From positions 9,697 to 34,614 of the forward strand of contig DACE01000030.1 of NCBI GenBank assembly GCA_002494645.1: DNA of 24,918 nt. The letters are read 5' to 3'. The notes under the pieces were generated by a model. The model was not told the DNA's origin and searched no databases. It saw only the letters and a program-made list of their open reading frames with translations. Positions 8,182 to 14,713 of this stretch are shown one piece after another. The stretch's first letter is position 1; every line of letters begins with the position of its first letter. A program made the position numbers and the translations under genes. Origin of the DNA: Euryarchaeota archaeon UBA256. GTDB taxonomy: Archaea > Thermoplasmatota > Poseidoniia > Poseidoniales > Poseidoniaceae.

Positions 8182-9210
8182 ATGATTTACCGCCACACTC
8201 ATGACCCTTCAGCCCTTGGTCGTGCTATGGATGGAGTCGCCCACGAAGCCGGTGTCGACCTTCACCCTCAGCGTCGAAAAGCAGCTCTTGTTTTATTGAG
8301 TGTGACGTTGGTTTGGGGTGCGACCTTCATCTGGATGAAGCAAGCCCTCAATGCCCTCCAGCCGGAAATTACCAATTATGGAACCTTTCCAGTGGTCGCA
8401 TTCCTTGTCGCAGGCCGCTTCTTCATCGCCATGGTTCTGGTGTTGCTTTTCTTTTCAAAGGCGAGACATGGTTTGCGTGCAGGAGACATGTGGAAGGGGG
8501 GTAGCATCCTCGGCTCTCTCATGTTGGTCGGCTTCGTGACCCAGATGGTCGCTTTGGACGACATCAACCCCTCAACCTCAGCCTTCCTCACGTCGCTCTA
8601 TGTTGTTATGACGGCATTATTGACCGTTCGTATGGCAGAACATCCACCGCGAAGAGCGCTGTATTGGGGCGTATTGATGGCAACATTTGGTGCGGGGTTT
8701 ATCGAAGGGCCACCGCATTTATCATGGGGCTTGGGAGAATTTATGACCGTGTTTTCAGCCTTCTTTTTCGCCCTCCACATCGTGTTCACGCAGCACTTCA
8801 CTCAGCGGTTTGACCCCATAGGATTGACTGCAACCTCCTTTGTATTCATCACCGCAGGCTGCCTACTTCTGGTATTGCTATCCACTCCATCACTTCCCGA
8901 TATGGCCAGCGATGTACTTTCACGAGAGGGCGTCCTGGTGCCGTTGTTCTTACTCGGACTTGGAGGCTCGTTCTTTTGCCTGCTCGCACTCAACCTTTTC
9001 CAGCGACACATGCATCCAGTCCAAGCGGCGATTATCTACGCCTTCGAACCCGTCTGGGCAACCATCTTCGGCCTCGGCCTCAATCTCGTTACTTGGACGC
9101 TTTGGATTCCGCTCGGAGGAGGCATACTTCTCGCTGGTAATATCTTGGTTGAATTGACCACGCCGCAAGAATCGTTCAAAACGGAGCAAGAAAATGAGCA
9201 GAACCCTTGA
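8182..9210 (+). CDS. EamA-type (drug/metabolite) transporter
   Basis: A 342-residue polytopic membrane protein of the drug/metabolite transporter superfamily. After about 33 polar N-terminal residues come ten hydrophobic segments arranged as two EamA halves. The first half opens with LLSVTLVWGATFIWMKQAL and the second with a helix beginning ELGEFMTVFSAFFF-like residues near 180. The second half ends with the helix carrying IIYAFEPVWATIFG, a typical EamA signature. Substrate is unknown; family members export or import amino acids, nucleotides and other metabolites. Two starts are possible: ATG 8182 (chosen) or ATG 8227, neither with a clear ribosome-binding site. The next gene, a sulfur amino-acid PLP enzyme, begins 35 bases after the stop on the same strand, so a related substrate is possible but unproven. 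Confidence 0.9.
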   Translation: MIYRHTHDPSALGRAMDGVAHEAGVDLHPQRRKAALVLLSVTLVWGATFIWMKQALNALQPEITNYGTFPVVAFLVAGRFFIAMVLVLLFFSKARHGLRAGDMWKGGSILGSLMLVGFVTQMVALDDINPSTSAFLTSLYVVMTALLTVRMAEHPPRRALYWGVLMATFGAGFIEGPPHLSWGLGEFMTVFSAFFFALHIVFTQHFTQRFDPIGLTATSFVFITAGCLLLVLLSTPSLPDMASDVLSREGVLVPLFLLGLGGSFFCLLALNLFQRHMHPVQAAIIYAFEPVWATIFGLGLNLVTWTLWIPLGGGILLAGNILVELTTPQESFKTEQENEQNP

Positions 9211-9245
9211 AAGAGCGCCATGATTTCGTAGGACTGTTGGGCAAC

Positions 9246-10418
9246 ATGTCAGAGGAGAACAACCACCACCACTTTGCCACCCACACTGTTCACAGTGGAA
9301 CACAACATATCGGTGATGCGGTCAACACTCCCATCTTCCAATCCTCAACGTACAAGTTGACCGACGAACGCTATGCAGGATGGGCCGCTGGCGCACAACA
9401 CACACTTCTCTATGCTCGTCTTTCAACCGTGAATTCAGATGCCGTTGCGCAAAAATTGATCGCTCTTGAGGGCGGCGAAGATGCTGAAGTATTCGCTTCG
9501 GGCATGGCTGCGATTTCCAGTACGCTCATGGCCTTACTCAACCAAGGAGATCACATGGTTGCGAGCGCAGATGTATACGGAGGAACCTACGGGCTGCTCA
9601 CCGAAGAATTACCCCGCTTCGGCATCTCAACCACCATGGCTGACATGCGCGACCCCGCTTCCTACGAGGCTGCCATCCAGCCCAATACCAAACTGCTCTA
9701 CATCGAGACGTTGACCAACCCGGTGCTGAAAGTATGCGATATTTCTGCTATGGTTGAGGTGGCTAAGCGCCACGACCTGCTTCTTCTCATCGACAACACC
9801 TTCGCTTCACCTTGGGGCTGTCAACCCCTCTCCTTGGGTGCTGACTTGGCCATCCATTCAACCACCAAATATCTCGGAGGTCATTCAGATATTATCGGGG
9901 GCGCGGTTATCGGTGCAAAGGACCTCATTGCTCAAATTTTTATGCGCAAGGTCCACTTTGGCGGTAGTCCAGACCCCCATGCATGTTACCTTCTCGAGCG
10001 CGGAATGCGCACGCTTGACGTTCGTATGCCTCGTATTTGTGAAAATGCAGCAGCGCTCGCAACCCGTCTGGAAGGCCATGACGCCATTGAGCGCGTTTAC
10101 CATACCAGCCTCGCAAGCCATCCTGACTTTGAAGTCGCTCAGCGAACCATGCCTAAAGGCTCGGGAATGGTGGCCTTTGTCGTGAAGGGCGGTGACGAAG
10201 CGGCGTTGAAATTTATGCGTGGTCTTGACATCATCTACGAAGCAACCAGCCTAGGTGGGGTTGAATCACTCATTGAATGCCCGTTCAATTCCAGCCACAT
10301 GTTTGTTCCAGAAGATGTCCGTGTTGCCGCAGGGGTTGTACCCGGCTTCGTCCGATTGAGCATCGGCATTGAAGATGTTGAGGATTTGTGGCGTGACATT
10401 GACCAAGCCTTGGCTTGA
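9246..10418 (+). CDS. Trans-sulfuration family PLP-dependent enzyme (cystathionine gamma-synthase/lyase or methionine gamma-lyase type)
   Basis: A 390-residue cytoplasmic enzyme of the Cys/Met metabolism PLP family. Numbered from the ATG at 9246, the PLP lysine is K208 in HSTTKYLGGHSD. IDNTFASP (D183) holds the aspartate that pairs with the PLP ring nitrogen. YAR (56-58) is the phosphate-binding segment contributed by the neighbouring subunit, and ASGMAAISS (84-92) follows. The C-terminal substrate-binding segment includes SLGGVESLIECP and FVRLSIGIED. The usual NPT after YxR is replaced by STVNSD. Family members interconvert cysteine, cystathionine, homocysteine and methionine, or cleave them to alpha-keto acids; I cannot assign one reaction. 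The longer frame from the TTG at 9207 adds 13 poorly fitting residues, so the ATG is preferred. The gene follows the EamA transporter by 35 bases and converges on the unknown gene at 10421 with two bases between stops. Confidence 0.92.
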   Translation: MSEENNHHHFATHTVHSGTQHIGDAVNTPIFQSSTYKLTDERYAGWAAGAQHTLLYARLSTVNSDAVAQKLIALEGGEDAEVFASGMAAISSTLMALLNQGDHMVASADVYGGTYGLLTEELPRFGISTTMADMRDPASYEAAIQPNTKLLYIETLTNPVLKVCDISAMVEVAKRHDLLLLIDNTFASPWGCQPLSLGADLAIHSTTKYLGGHSDIIGGAVIGAKDLIAQIFMRKVHFGGSPDPHACYLLERGMRTLDVRMPRICENAAALATRLEGHDAIERVYHTSLASHPDFEVAQRTMPKGSGMVAFVVKGGDEAALKFMRGLDIIYEATSLGGVESLIECPFNSSHMFVPEDVRVAAGVVPGFVRLSIGIEDVEDLWRDIDQALA

Positions 10419-10420
10419 TC

Positions 10421-12112
10421 TCATTCACCCGTAGTCGCTCGGAGCACAGCACAAGCGTCGTTCCACTTCTGTTGAAGCGCTTTAACTTCATCAACTTCAG
10501 CGTTGAGTAATGCTTGACCGATTTCATTCAAGGCAACCGTAGCCTGTGACCACGCTCCACCACGGTCTCTGGCGTTGTTATCGAAGTGCCATTCTTGTCC
10601 TCTCGAACGGCCTACGGCCATGAGCCATGCCCATGCAGCAGCGGCTTCATCCACGCTGTTGTGGCGAGCGGTTGCAAGCCGTTCGACTCCTCCCATGCCG
10701 GTGGTCAAGCCTTTGATGATGAACGAGGTGATCATTTTTGTTGCTACACCCGCCTCATCCATTGTAGGGAAGCGCGCTTTTTGTTGGGCCAGTGCCGTAG
10801 CCTTGTCAAGACCCTTCAGGAATTTCCCAAAGGCCTTTGGAGAGTTCAATTGGTCTTCCCAAATGGCATGGGCATCTTCTCCCTCAAGGCCGAGATACGC
10901 CAAACTCTTCTCCCCGTGGGTCGCCCATAAGGCATTGAGAATGTCGCCGCACGTCACCCCCGCCATCACTCGCAAACATCCCTCCTCACGGGATTCAGTG
11001 CCGCCCTTTGCTTCAATGCGAAGCGCTTGAGTTTCTTCGGTGGGTTCTAAGAGAGCCAGGCGGAGAATTTCAGCGGTCAACCCCTGCTCCTCTTTCGAAC
11101 CGGAAAGGTCTGCCAACGCCTCGTGAATGGCTTCAAACGAACCCCCGTCCAGCCATTGTTCTCCGATCAACAAGCCTTCATCAATACCCTCCAAAACGGT
11201 CTGCTTAATCGCTGAAGCAACAACGCCTTCGTTCATTGTTAATCCCTGCCAGGCGTCAACAATTCGGCCGATGCCGTCAATGCACGGTTGAGGGAGCGGC
11301 GTCTCTGTAGGCCAACCTTCGGGGGCCCAATGTGCTTCAACCGTCAAAATAGATGGCAGGAGCGGAGGGAGCATGGAAAGGGCGAGGTGGTGAATGAACG
11401 GAGCGTCTTTTTTGGTGAACGAGGCGATGGCTTCGAGACCGAGGTAGACAGCGGGTCCGTGATTGAAATTAATTTTCACATATCCCGCTTTTGTGGGGCG
11501 ACCTTCCCGAGCAAGAGACAGATCGACGTCTTCGGTAGCCCACACGGGGGCGTCATCAACACGGGATTCGTTGAGCTCAAAACGGGAGCGCGATAGAACA
11601 TCACCCAACCAAGCCTCGGGTGGGTTTGGTTTGGGGCCAGTGCAGACAAAACCCCCGTCCCAACTGAAGAAGTACATGCCTCGCTTGGCGTGTTCTTCCC
11701 ACGGCAGCATACGCAGCGTGAGATGGCTGTAATTCTGAATTCCGGCGAGATATCCAGGCTTTCCGTCCCCGCGTCGGATATATGATGCAGACCCGAAGGA
11801 GGTTGATTTGAACTGTCCGACCATAGTAAATTGCTCGTCATGAGTCGCGTGCAAGGAACCAGCGAAAGCCTTCGCCACAGGGTCACCGCGCTTCGCCATC
11901 ATCTGCTTCGAGAGCCATTTCACGTCGTCTTTCCTCTTGATGATCCGTTCGAGGTCGCGAAGCGTTTTGGTCACAGGGTCGGTTCTCCCCCAACGCATCT
12001 TGCCCTCAAACGTCATGGCTGGCAAATGCCCGCGAGGATTGTCTTGAAACTGTTTGAGTTGCTTTGCCAACTTTTTGGACGTGGCCTCATTGGCTTGTTT
12101 GGTGCCTCGCAT
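10421..12112 (-). CDS. Large protein of unknown function
   Basis: I do not recognise this protein. From ATG 12112 it has 563 residues; the frame stays open to a GTG at 12166 (18 residues more, with GGGGAG five bases upstream) and a TTG at 12178. There is no signal peptide and no membrane helix. The N-terminal 90 residues are Lys/Arg-rich. A central part contains aromatic beta-like stretches (GMYFFSWDGGFVCTGPKPNPPEAW). The C-terminal half is alanine-rich and helical, with paired Trp residues (AAAAWAWLMAVG, GQEWHF). No catalytic signature is evident. The choice of start matters because the longer forms lie inside the 160-base repeat at 12081-12240, whose second copy sits upstream of the glycosyltransferase. 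I use ATG 12112 so as not to assume the repeat is coding. That the gene is real is supported by its length, its steady base usage and the tight convergence with the PLP gene. Confidence 0.75.
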   Translation of the reverse strand: MRGTKQANEATSKKLAKQLKQFQDNPRGHLPAMTFEGKMRWGRTDPVTKTLRDLERIIKRKDDVKWLSKQMMAKRGDPVAKAFAGSLHATHDEQFTMVGQFKSTSFGSASYIRRGDGKPGYLAGIQNYSHLTLRMLPWEEHAKRGMYFFSWDGGFVCTGPKPNPPEAWLGDVLSRSRFELNESRVDDAPVWATEDVDLSLAREGRPTKAGYVKINFNHGPAVYLGLEAIASFTKKDAPFIHHLALSMLPPLLPSILTVEAHWAPEGWPTETPLPQPCIDGIGRIVDAWQGLTMNEGVVASAIKQTVLEGIDEGLLIGEQWLDGGSFEAIHEALADLSGSKEEQGLTAEILRLALLEPTEETQALRIEAKGGTESREEGCLRVMAGVTCGDILNALWATHGEKSLAYLGLEGEDAHAIWEDQLNSPKAFGKFLKGLDKATALAQQKARFPTMDEAGVATKMITSFIIKGLTTGMGGVERLATARHNSVDEAAAAWAWLMAVGRSRGQEWHFDNNARDRGGAWSQATVALNEIGQALLNAEVDEVKALQQKWNDACAVLRATTGE

Positions 12113-12240
12113 TTTCACGCGTTGCTTATTTTTGCCGGGAAACTCAACTTTGGACGGTCCTGCCACGATGCTCCCCAACCCAAGCGGCTCGGTGGTGATG
12201 TTTGAGTGCTTCTATGGAGGTTTCCTTTCACAAAGACCAA
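12081..12240. repeat. 160-base direct repeat, copy 1
   Basis: It aligns without gaps to 13677-13836, with 134 of 160 bases identical by hand count, both copies in the same orientation. The best-kept part spans roughly 12143-12220 and includes TTGGACGG, CTCCCCAACCCAAGCG and TTTGAGTGCTTCTATGGAGG on the plus strand. Read on the minus strand it carries GGGGAG, a GTG and the possible N-terminus of the unknown gene. Read on the plus strand it is open throughout in a frame giving GNSTLDGPAT and FECFYGGF. Many differences fall on every third base in a frame shared by both strands. It has no terminal inverted repeats or transposase. Confidence 0.9.
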
Positions 12241-12487
12241 CTATGGGCCTTTCCCTCTGGCAGCAACATGCTTCTTCGTCGGGATGGTCGCCGGTTCTAT
12301 TCCAGCCGAAACCATCTCACACCAACACACGGCCGAATTGATTCATCAACGAATAACACGCTTCGTAAAGACGACTTCTTTTGCGCCGCCCCAATTTCCA
12401 CAGTGTTCAGAAAAGGGTGGCCGGCATCAGGAATACAAACGTCGTCAACGATACTCCTGATGTGAGTCTACGATTTGTAGATGTGAC
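12241..12487. other. Intergenic stretch without a supported gene
   Basis: About 250 bases between repeat copy 1 and the stop of the glycosyltransferase gene. Plus-strand frames here (for example one from 12206) stay open for up to 84 codons but show no recognisable protein, no ribosome-binding site and no match to the region after copy 2. A weak imperfect hairpin lies at 12464-12489 beside the glycosyltransferase stop. The stretch is presumably the leader or promoter region of the unknown minus-strand gene, or remnant DNA of the inserted segment. Confidence 0.5.
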
Positions 12488-13663
12488 TCAGATGATTGAG
12501 TCGTAGATTTCCAACAATTGCTCACGGACCGTGGCTTTCGTATATCGCGTTTCAACACCGTCACTCATTGCTTGAATGTCCCAGTCCATGCCAATCATGT
12601 TGCGCATGGCTTCTGCTAGACCTCCAGCGTCATCGACATCCACCAGAACGCCATCTTCGCTTCGGACGATGTCGTTTGGTCCACCGCAGCGAGTAGCGAT
12701 GACAGGTCTACCAGTGGAAAGCGCTTCAACCAAAACAATCCCAAACGTTTCGTATCGACTTGGATGAACGAATGCGTCAATCTCTTGGAAAAAACCAGAT
12801 GCCTTATCACGAGCGATTGGGCCTCGAAACTCCACCCTGTGGTTGATTCCAAGTGTGAATGTGAGTTGTTCCAATTGTCTTCTTAGTGGTCCGTCTCCAG
12901 CAATAAGGAGCTTTGCCGATGGAACTTCTTTGAATGCCTGTAGTAAGGTGGAGTGTCCTTTATCAGCAACCAAATTAGCCATGTAACCAAAGGTGAACGT
13001 TTCGTTCTTCGGCAATGGCGTGAATGGAAATTTATTCGGATCAATCATGTTGGGGACGGTGGTGAATTCTGACGCTGGAATCTTGAGTATTCGTTCTAAA
13101 TCGGTTGCCAAAGTGCTGCTCACCGATAGTAGCCGGTGTGCCGATGTTAACGCAATCACTGCGGTTTTGCGTTCCCTCGGGCCAACAATTCCTCTTGCGA
13201 ATACGCTCGCACCGACCGTCACAACATAGGGGATGTTTTCTCTTTCAGAGATTGCTTTCGCAAGGATTGCTCCCCACATTGCACATTTGGCATGAATGAT
13301 GTCCGGTGGTCCATTGACCTCTTTGTACGCATCATACATCTTCAGTGCCAACCTCTCTCGAGAGCGGACAGAGGATTGGTAAATCAAGGGAATGCGATGA
13401 AATGGCCCGGGTTGAACTAATCGTTTACTGGCTCGAACGACGGTGATATTGTTCTCCCGACTGATTGTGATTGGTTCGCTCGGCCCTTTCAACCAAGTTG
13501 AGGAGGGAAGGTCGTGAAATCTCGCATGAATGACTCCGACTTTGTGACCGACTTCTGCAAACATCTCCGCTTGTTCACGAAAGAATGTGCCCAAAAGCGG
13601 TGCGTCTGAACTTGGGTACCAAGAGGGGACGAAGAGGATATGCCGTTCAGTCAAGCTCATCAC
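12488..13663 (-). CDS. GT-B glycosyltransferase, family 4-like
   Basis: A 391-residue retaining-type glycosyltransferase with two Rossmann halves. The N-terminal acceptor half opens with RHILFVPSWYPS and includes the loop around PLLGTFFREQAEMF. The C-terminal nucleotide-sugar half begins with FGYMANLVADKGHSTLL (about 225-241), then LLIAGDGPLR (252-261). It carries the EX7E motif in HPSRYETFGIVLVEALSTG (E305, E313) followed by PVIATRCGGPNDIV. It probably adds a sugar to a lipid-linked glycan, surface polysaccharide or glycoprotein at the cytoplasmic face; donor and acceptor are unknown. Either of two adjacent ATGs (13663, 13660) may start it, with CGGAGAG just upstream. Hand-counted 60-base lines in the gene have 27-30 G+C, against 33-35 in sampled lines of the two flanking genes. 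With the 160-base direct repeats on either side, this suggests acquisition as a cassette. No other glycan genes are nearby. Confidence 0.92.
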   Translation of the reverse strand: MMSLTERHILFVPSWYPSSDAPLLGTFFREQAEMFAEVGHKVGVIHARFHDLPSSTWLKGPSEPITISRENNITVVRASKRLVQPGPFHRIPLIYQSSVRSRERLALKMYDAYKEVNGPPDIIHAKCAMWGAILAKAISERENIPYVVTVGASVFARGIVGPRERKTAVIALTSAHRLLSVSSTLATDLERILKIPASEFTTVPNMIDPNKFPFTPLPKNETFTFGYMANLVADKGHSTLLQAFKEVPSAKLLIAGDGPLRRQLEQLTFTLGINHRVEFRGPIARDKASGFFQEIDAFVHPSRYETFGIVLVEALSTGRPVIATRCGGPNDIVRSEDGVLVDVDDAGGLAEAMRNMIGMDWDIQAMSDGVETRYTKATVREQLLEIYDSII

Positions 13664-13669
13664 TCTCCG

Positions 13670-13762
13670 TTAGTTCGTGTCCTCGTTGGCGAGTATGGTG
13701 CCACACATTTTCACGCAATGGTCCCTTTCACCGGGGAACTCTACTTTGGACGGCCCTGCCAC
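13670..13762 (-). CDS. Possible 30-residue leader ORF or remnant N-terminus
   Basis: Inside repeat copy 2 a GTG at 13762, preceded by GGGGAG, opens a 30-codon frame that stops six bases before the glycosyltransferase ATG. Its first 11 residues after alignment, VAGPSKVEFPG, are identical to those predicted from copy 1 at the extended start of the unknown gene, and all base differences there are silent. It also shares VKM, GT, ANE and T further on. It could be an upstream leader ORF, a decayed start of a paralogue of the unknown gene, or not translated at all if the repeat is a DNA or RNA element. The third-base pattern also fits a plus-strand frame, so coding is unproven. Confidence 0.25.
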   Translation of the reverse strand: MAGPSKVEFPGERDHCVKMCGTILANEDTN

Positions 13763-13836
13763 GATACTCCCCAACCCAAGCGTCGCGGTGGTGAGGTTTG
13801 AGTGCTTCTATGGAGGTTTTCCTTCGCAAAGGCCAA
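13677..13836. repeat. 160-base direct repeat, copy 2
   Basis: The ungapped partner of 12081-12240. It lies between the start of the glycosyltransferase gene on the minus strand (14 bases away) and the start of the PqqB-like gene on the plus strand (about 25 bases away), so it could serve either as an upstream region. The distance between copies is 1596 bases and the segment between them contains just one recognisable gene. GGAGG at about 13811 is too far from the ATG at 13862 to act as its ribosome-binding site. Confidence 0.9.
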
Positions 13837-13861
13837 AGAGAAGCGCCGCGTGTCGCTTGCT

Positions 13862-14713
13862 ATGGTAACGGTCACCCTGCTGGGAACTGCCCAAGACGGT
13901 GGACGCCCTCAAGCAGGCTGCCAGTTGGAATGCTGCAACGCCCTAACTCCTTCAGACCATCGCCACCCAGTGAGTCTCGGAATTGTTGACTTGAACGGCC
14001 AAGGTCACTTGATTGAAGCAACGAGGTCGCTCGCAGAGCAACTCAACCTCTGGAAGCACCCCCCCATTCGTTCAGTGTCGCTGACTCATGCCCATTTTGG
14101 ACATGTCGACGGCCTTGGTCTCTTTGGCAAGGAAACGCTCAATGCCAAAGGACTGTCCTTGTATCTTTCAACCTCTATGAAAACATTGGTCGAGGCGACA
14201 CCACAATGGAATTTGATGGTGGAAGAAGGCGTCTTTGAACCCCATATTCTCAGCGGAGGCCAGCATGTTGAACTCGGACAAGGGTGCATCCTTGAACCCG
14301 TTGAAGTCCCTCACCGTGCCGAACTCTCCGACATGCATGCTTTCATCGTCCGTGGCCCGAAACGAAGCCTCCTGTTCCTACCCGACCACGACCGTTGGGA
14401 AAGCACCCTCGCCTTTCATCAATCCACGAGCATCCGAGCATGGCTCAGCAGCATGAAGGTTGACATCGCCTTGATTGACGGGACCTTTTGGAGTACCGAC
14501 GAACTTTCAGGACGCATTCAAAACGAGGTGCCTCACCCGCCCGTTCAGGAAACGATTGAGCGCCTCGGCCAACGGAAGAACGACGACCCTGAAATGCATT
14601 TCATCCACCTCAACCACACCAATCCTCTTCACGATGAAGACTCAATACAGCACCAAGAAGTCACCTCGCTGGGATGGGGTGTGGCTCAGCAAGGAATGAC
14701 GTTCACGTTGTAA
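13862..14713 (+). CDS. PqqB-like metallo-beta-lactamase-fold hydrolase
   Basis: A 283-residue protein of the metallo-beta-lactamase superfamily resembling PqqB and related phosphodiesterase-like members. The N-terminus VTVTLLGTAQDGGRPQAGC with C20, C24 and C25 matches the PqqB-type opening. The metal-binding THAHFGHVDG motif follows at 75-84 (H76, H78, H81, D83 as HxHxxxxD-type ligands). Later candidates are the histidine in VEVPHRAE, the aspartate in LLFLPDHDRWE, and HFIHLNHTNPL near the C-terminus. PqqB was first linked to pyrroloquinoline quinone synthesis, but no pqqA, pqqC, pqqD or pqqE is visible here, so that role should not be assumed. I chose ATG 13862 because the homologous fold starts at its second residue; 20 earlier open codons lie partly in the repeat. 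It converges with the symporter gene, overlapping by 11 bases. Confidence 0.85.
   Translation: MVTVTLLGTAQDGGRPQAGCQLECCNALTPSDHRHPVSLGIVDLNGQGHLIEATRSLAEQLNLWKHPPIRSVSLTHAHFGHVDGLGLFGKETLNAKGLSLYLSTSMKTLVEATPQWNLMVEEGVFEPHILSGGQHVELGQGCILEPVEVPHRAELSDMHAFIVRGPKRSLLFLPDHDRWESTLAFHQSTSIRAWLSSMKVDIALIDGTFWSTDELSGRIQNEVPHPPVQETIERLGQRKNDDPEMHFIHLNHTNPLHDEDSIQHQEVTSLGWGVAQQGMTFTL

Noticed and set aside
9754..10185. 143-codon plus-strand frame inside the PLP-enzyme gene
   Set aside because: Shadow of an intact enzyme frame with catalytic residues.
12206..12460. 84-codon plus-strand frame between the repeat and the glycosyltransferase gene
   Set aside because: No recognisable protein or ribosome-binding site; it begins inside the repeat and has no counterpart after copy 2 beyond the repeat itself.
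12464..12489. Imperfect hairpin (GAGT-CTAC/GTAG-ACTC) beside the glycosyltransferase stop
   Set aside because: It has a 5-base bulge, no following T-run, and overlaps the stop codon, so I do not call it a terminator.
12081..13836. Repeat pair as an insertion sequence or composite transposon
   Set aside because: No transposase, no inverted ends, no target-site duplication seen; the copies differ at 16% of positions, too much for a recent transposition.
13802..13861. Twenty extra N-terminal codons for the PqqB-like protein
   Set aside because: They lie partly in the 160-base repeat and do not match the family; the fold begins at ATG 13862.
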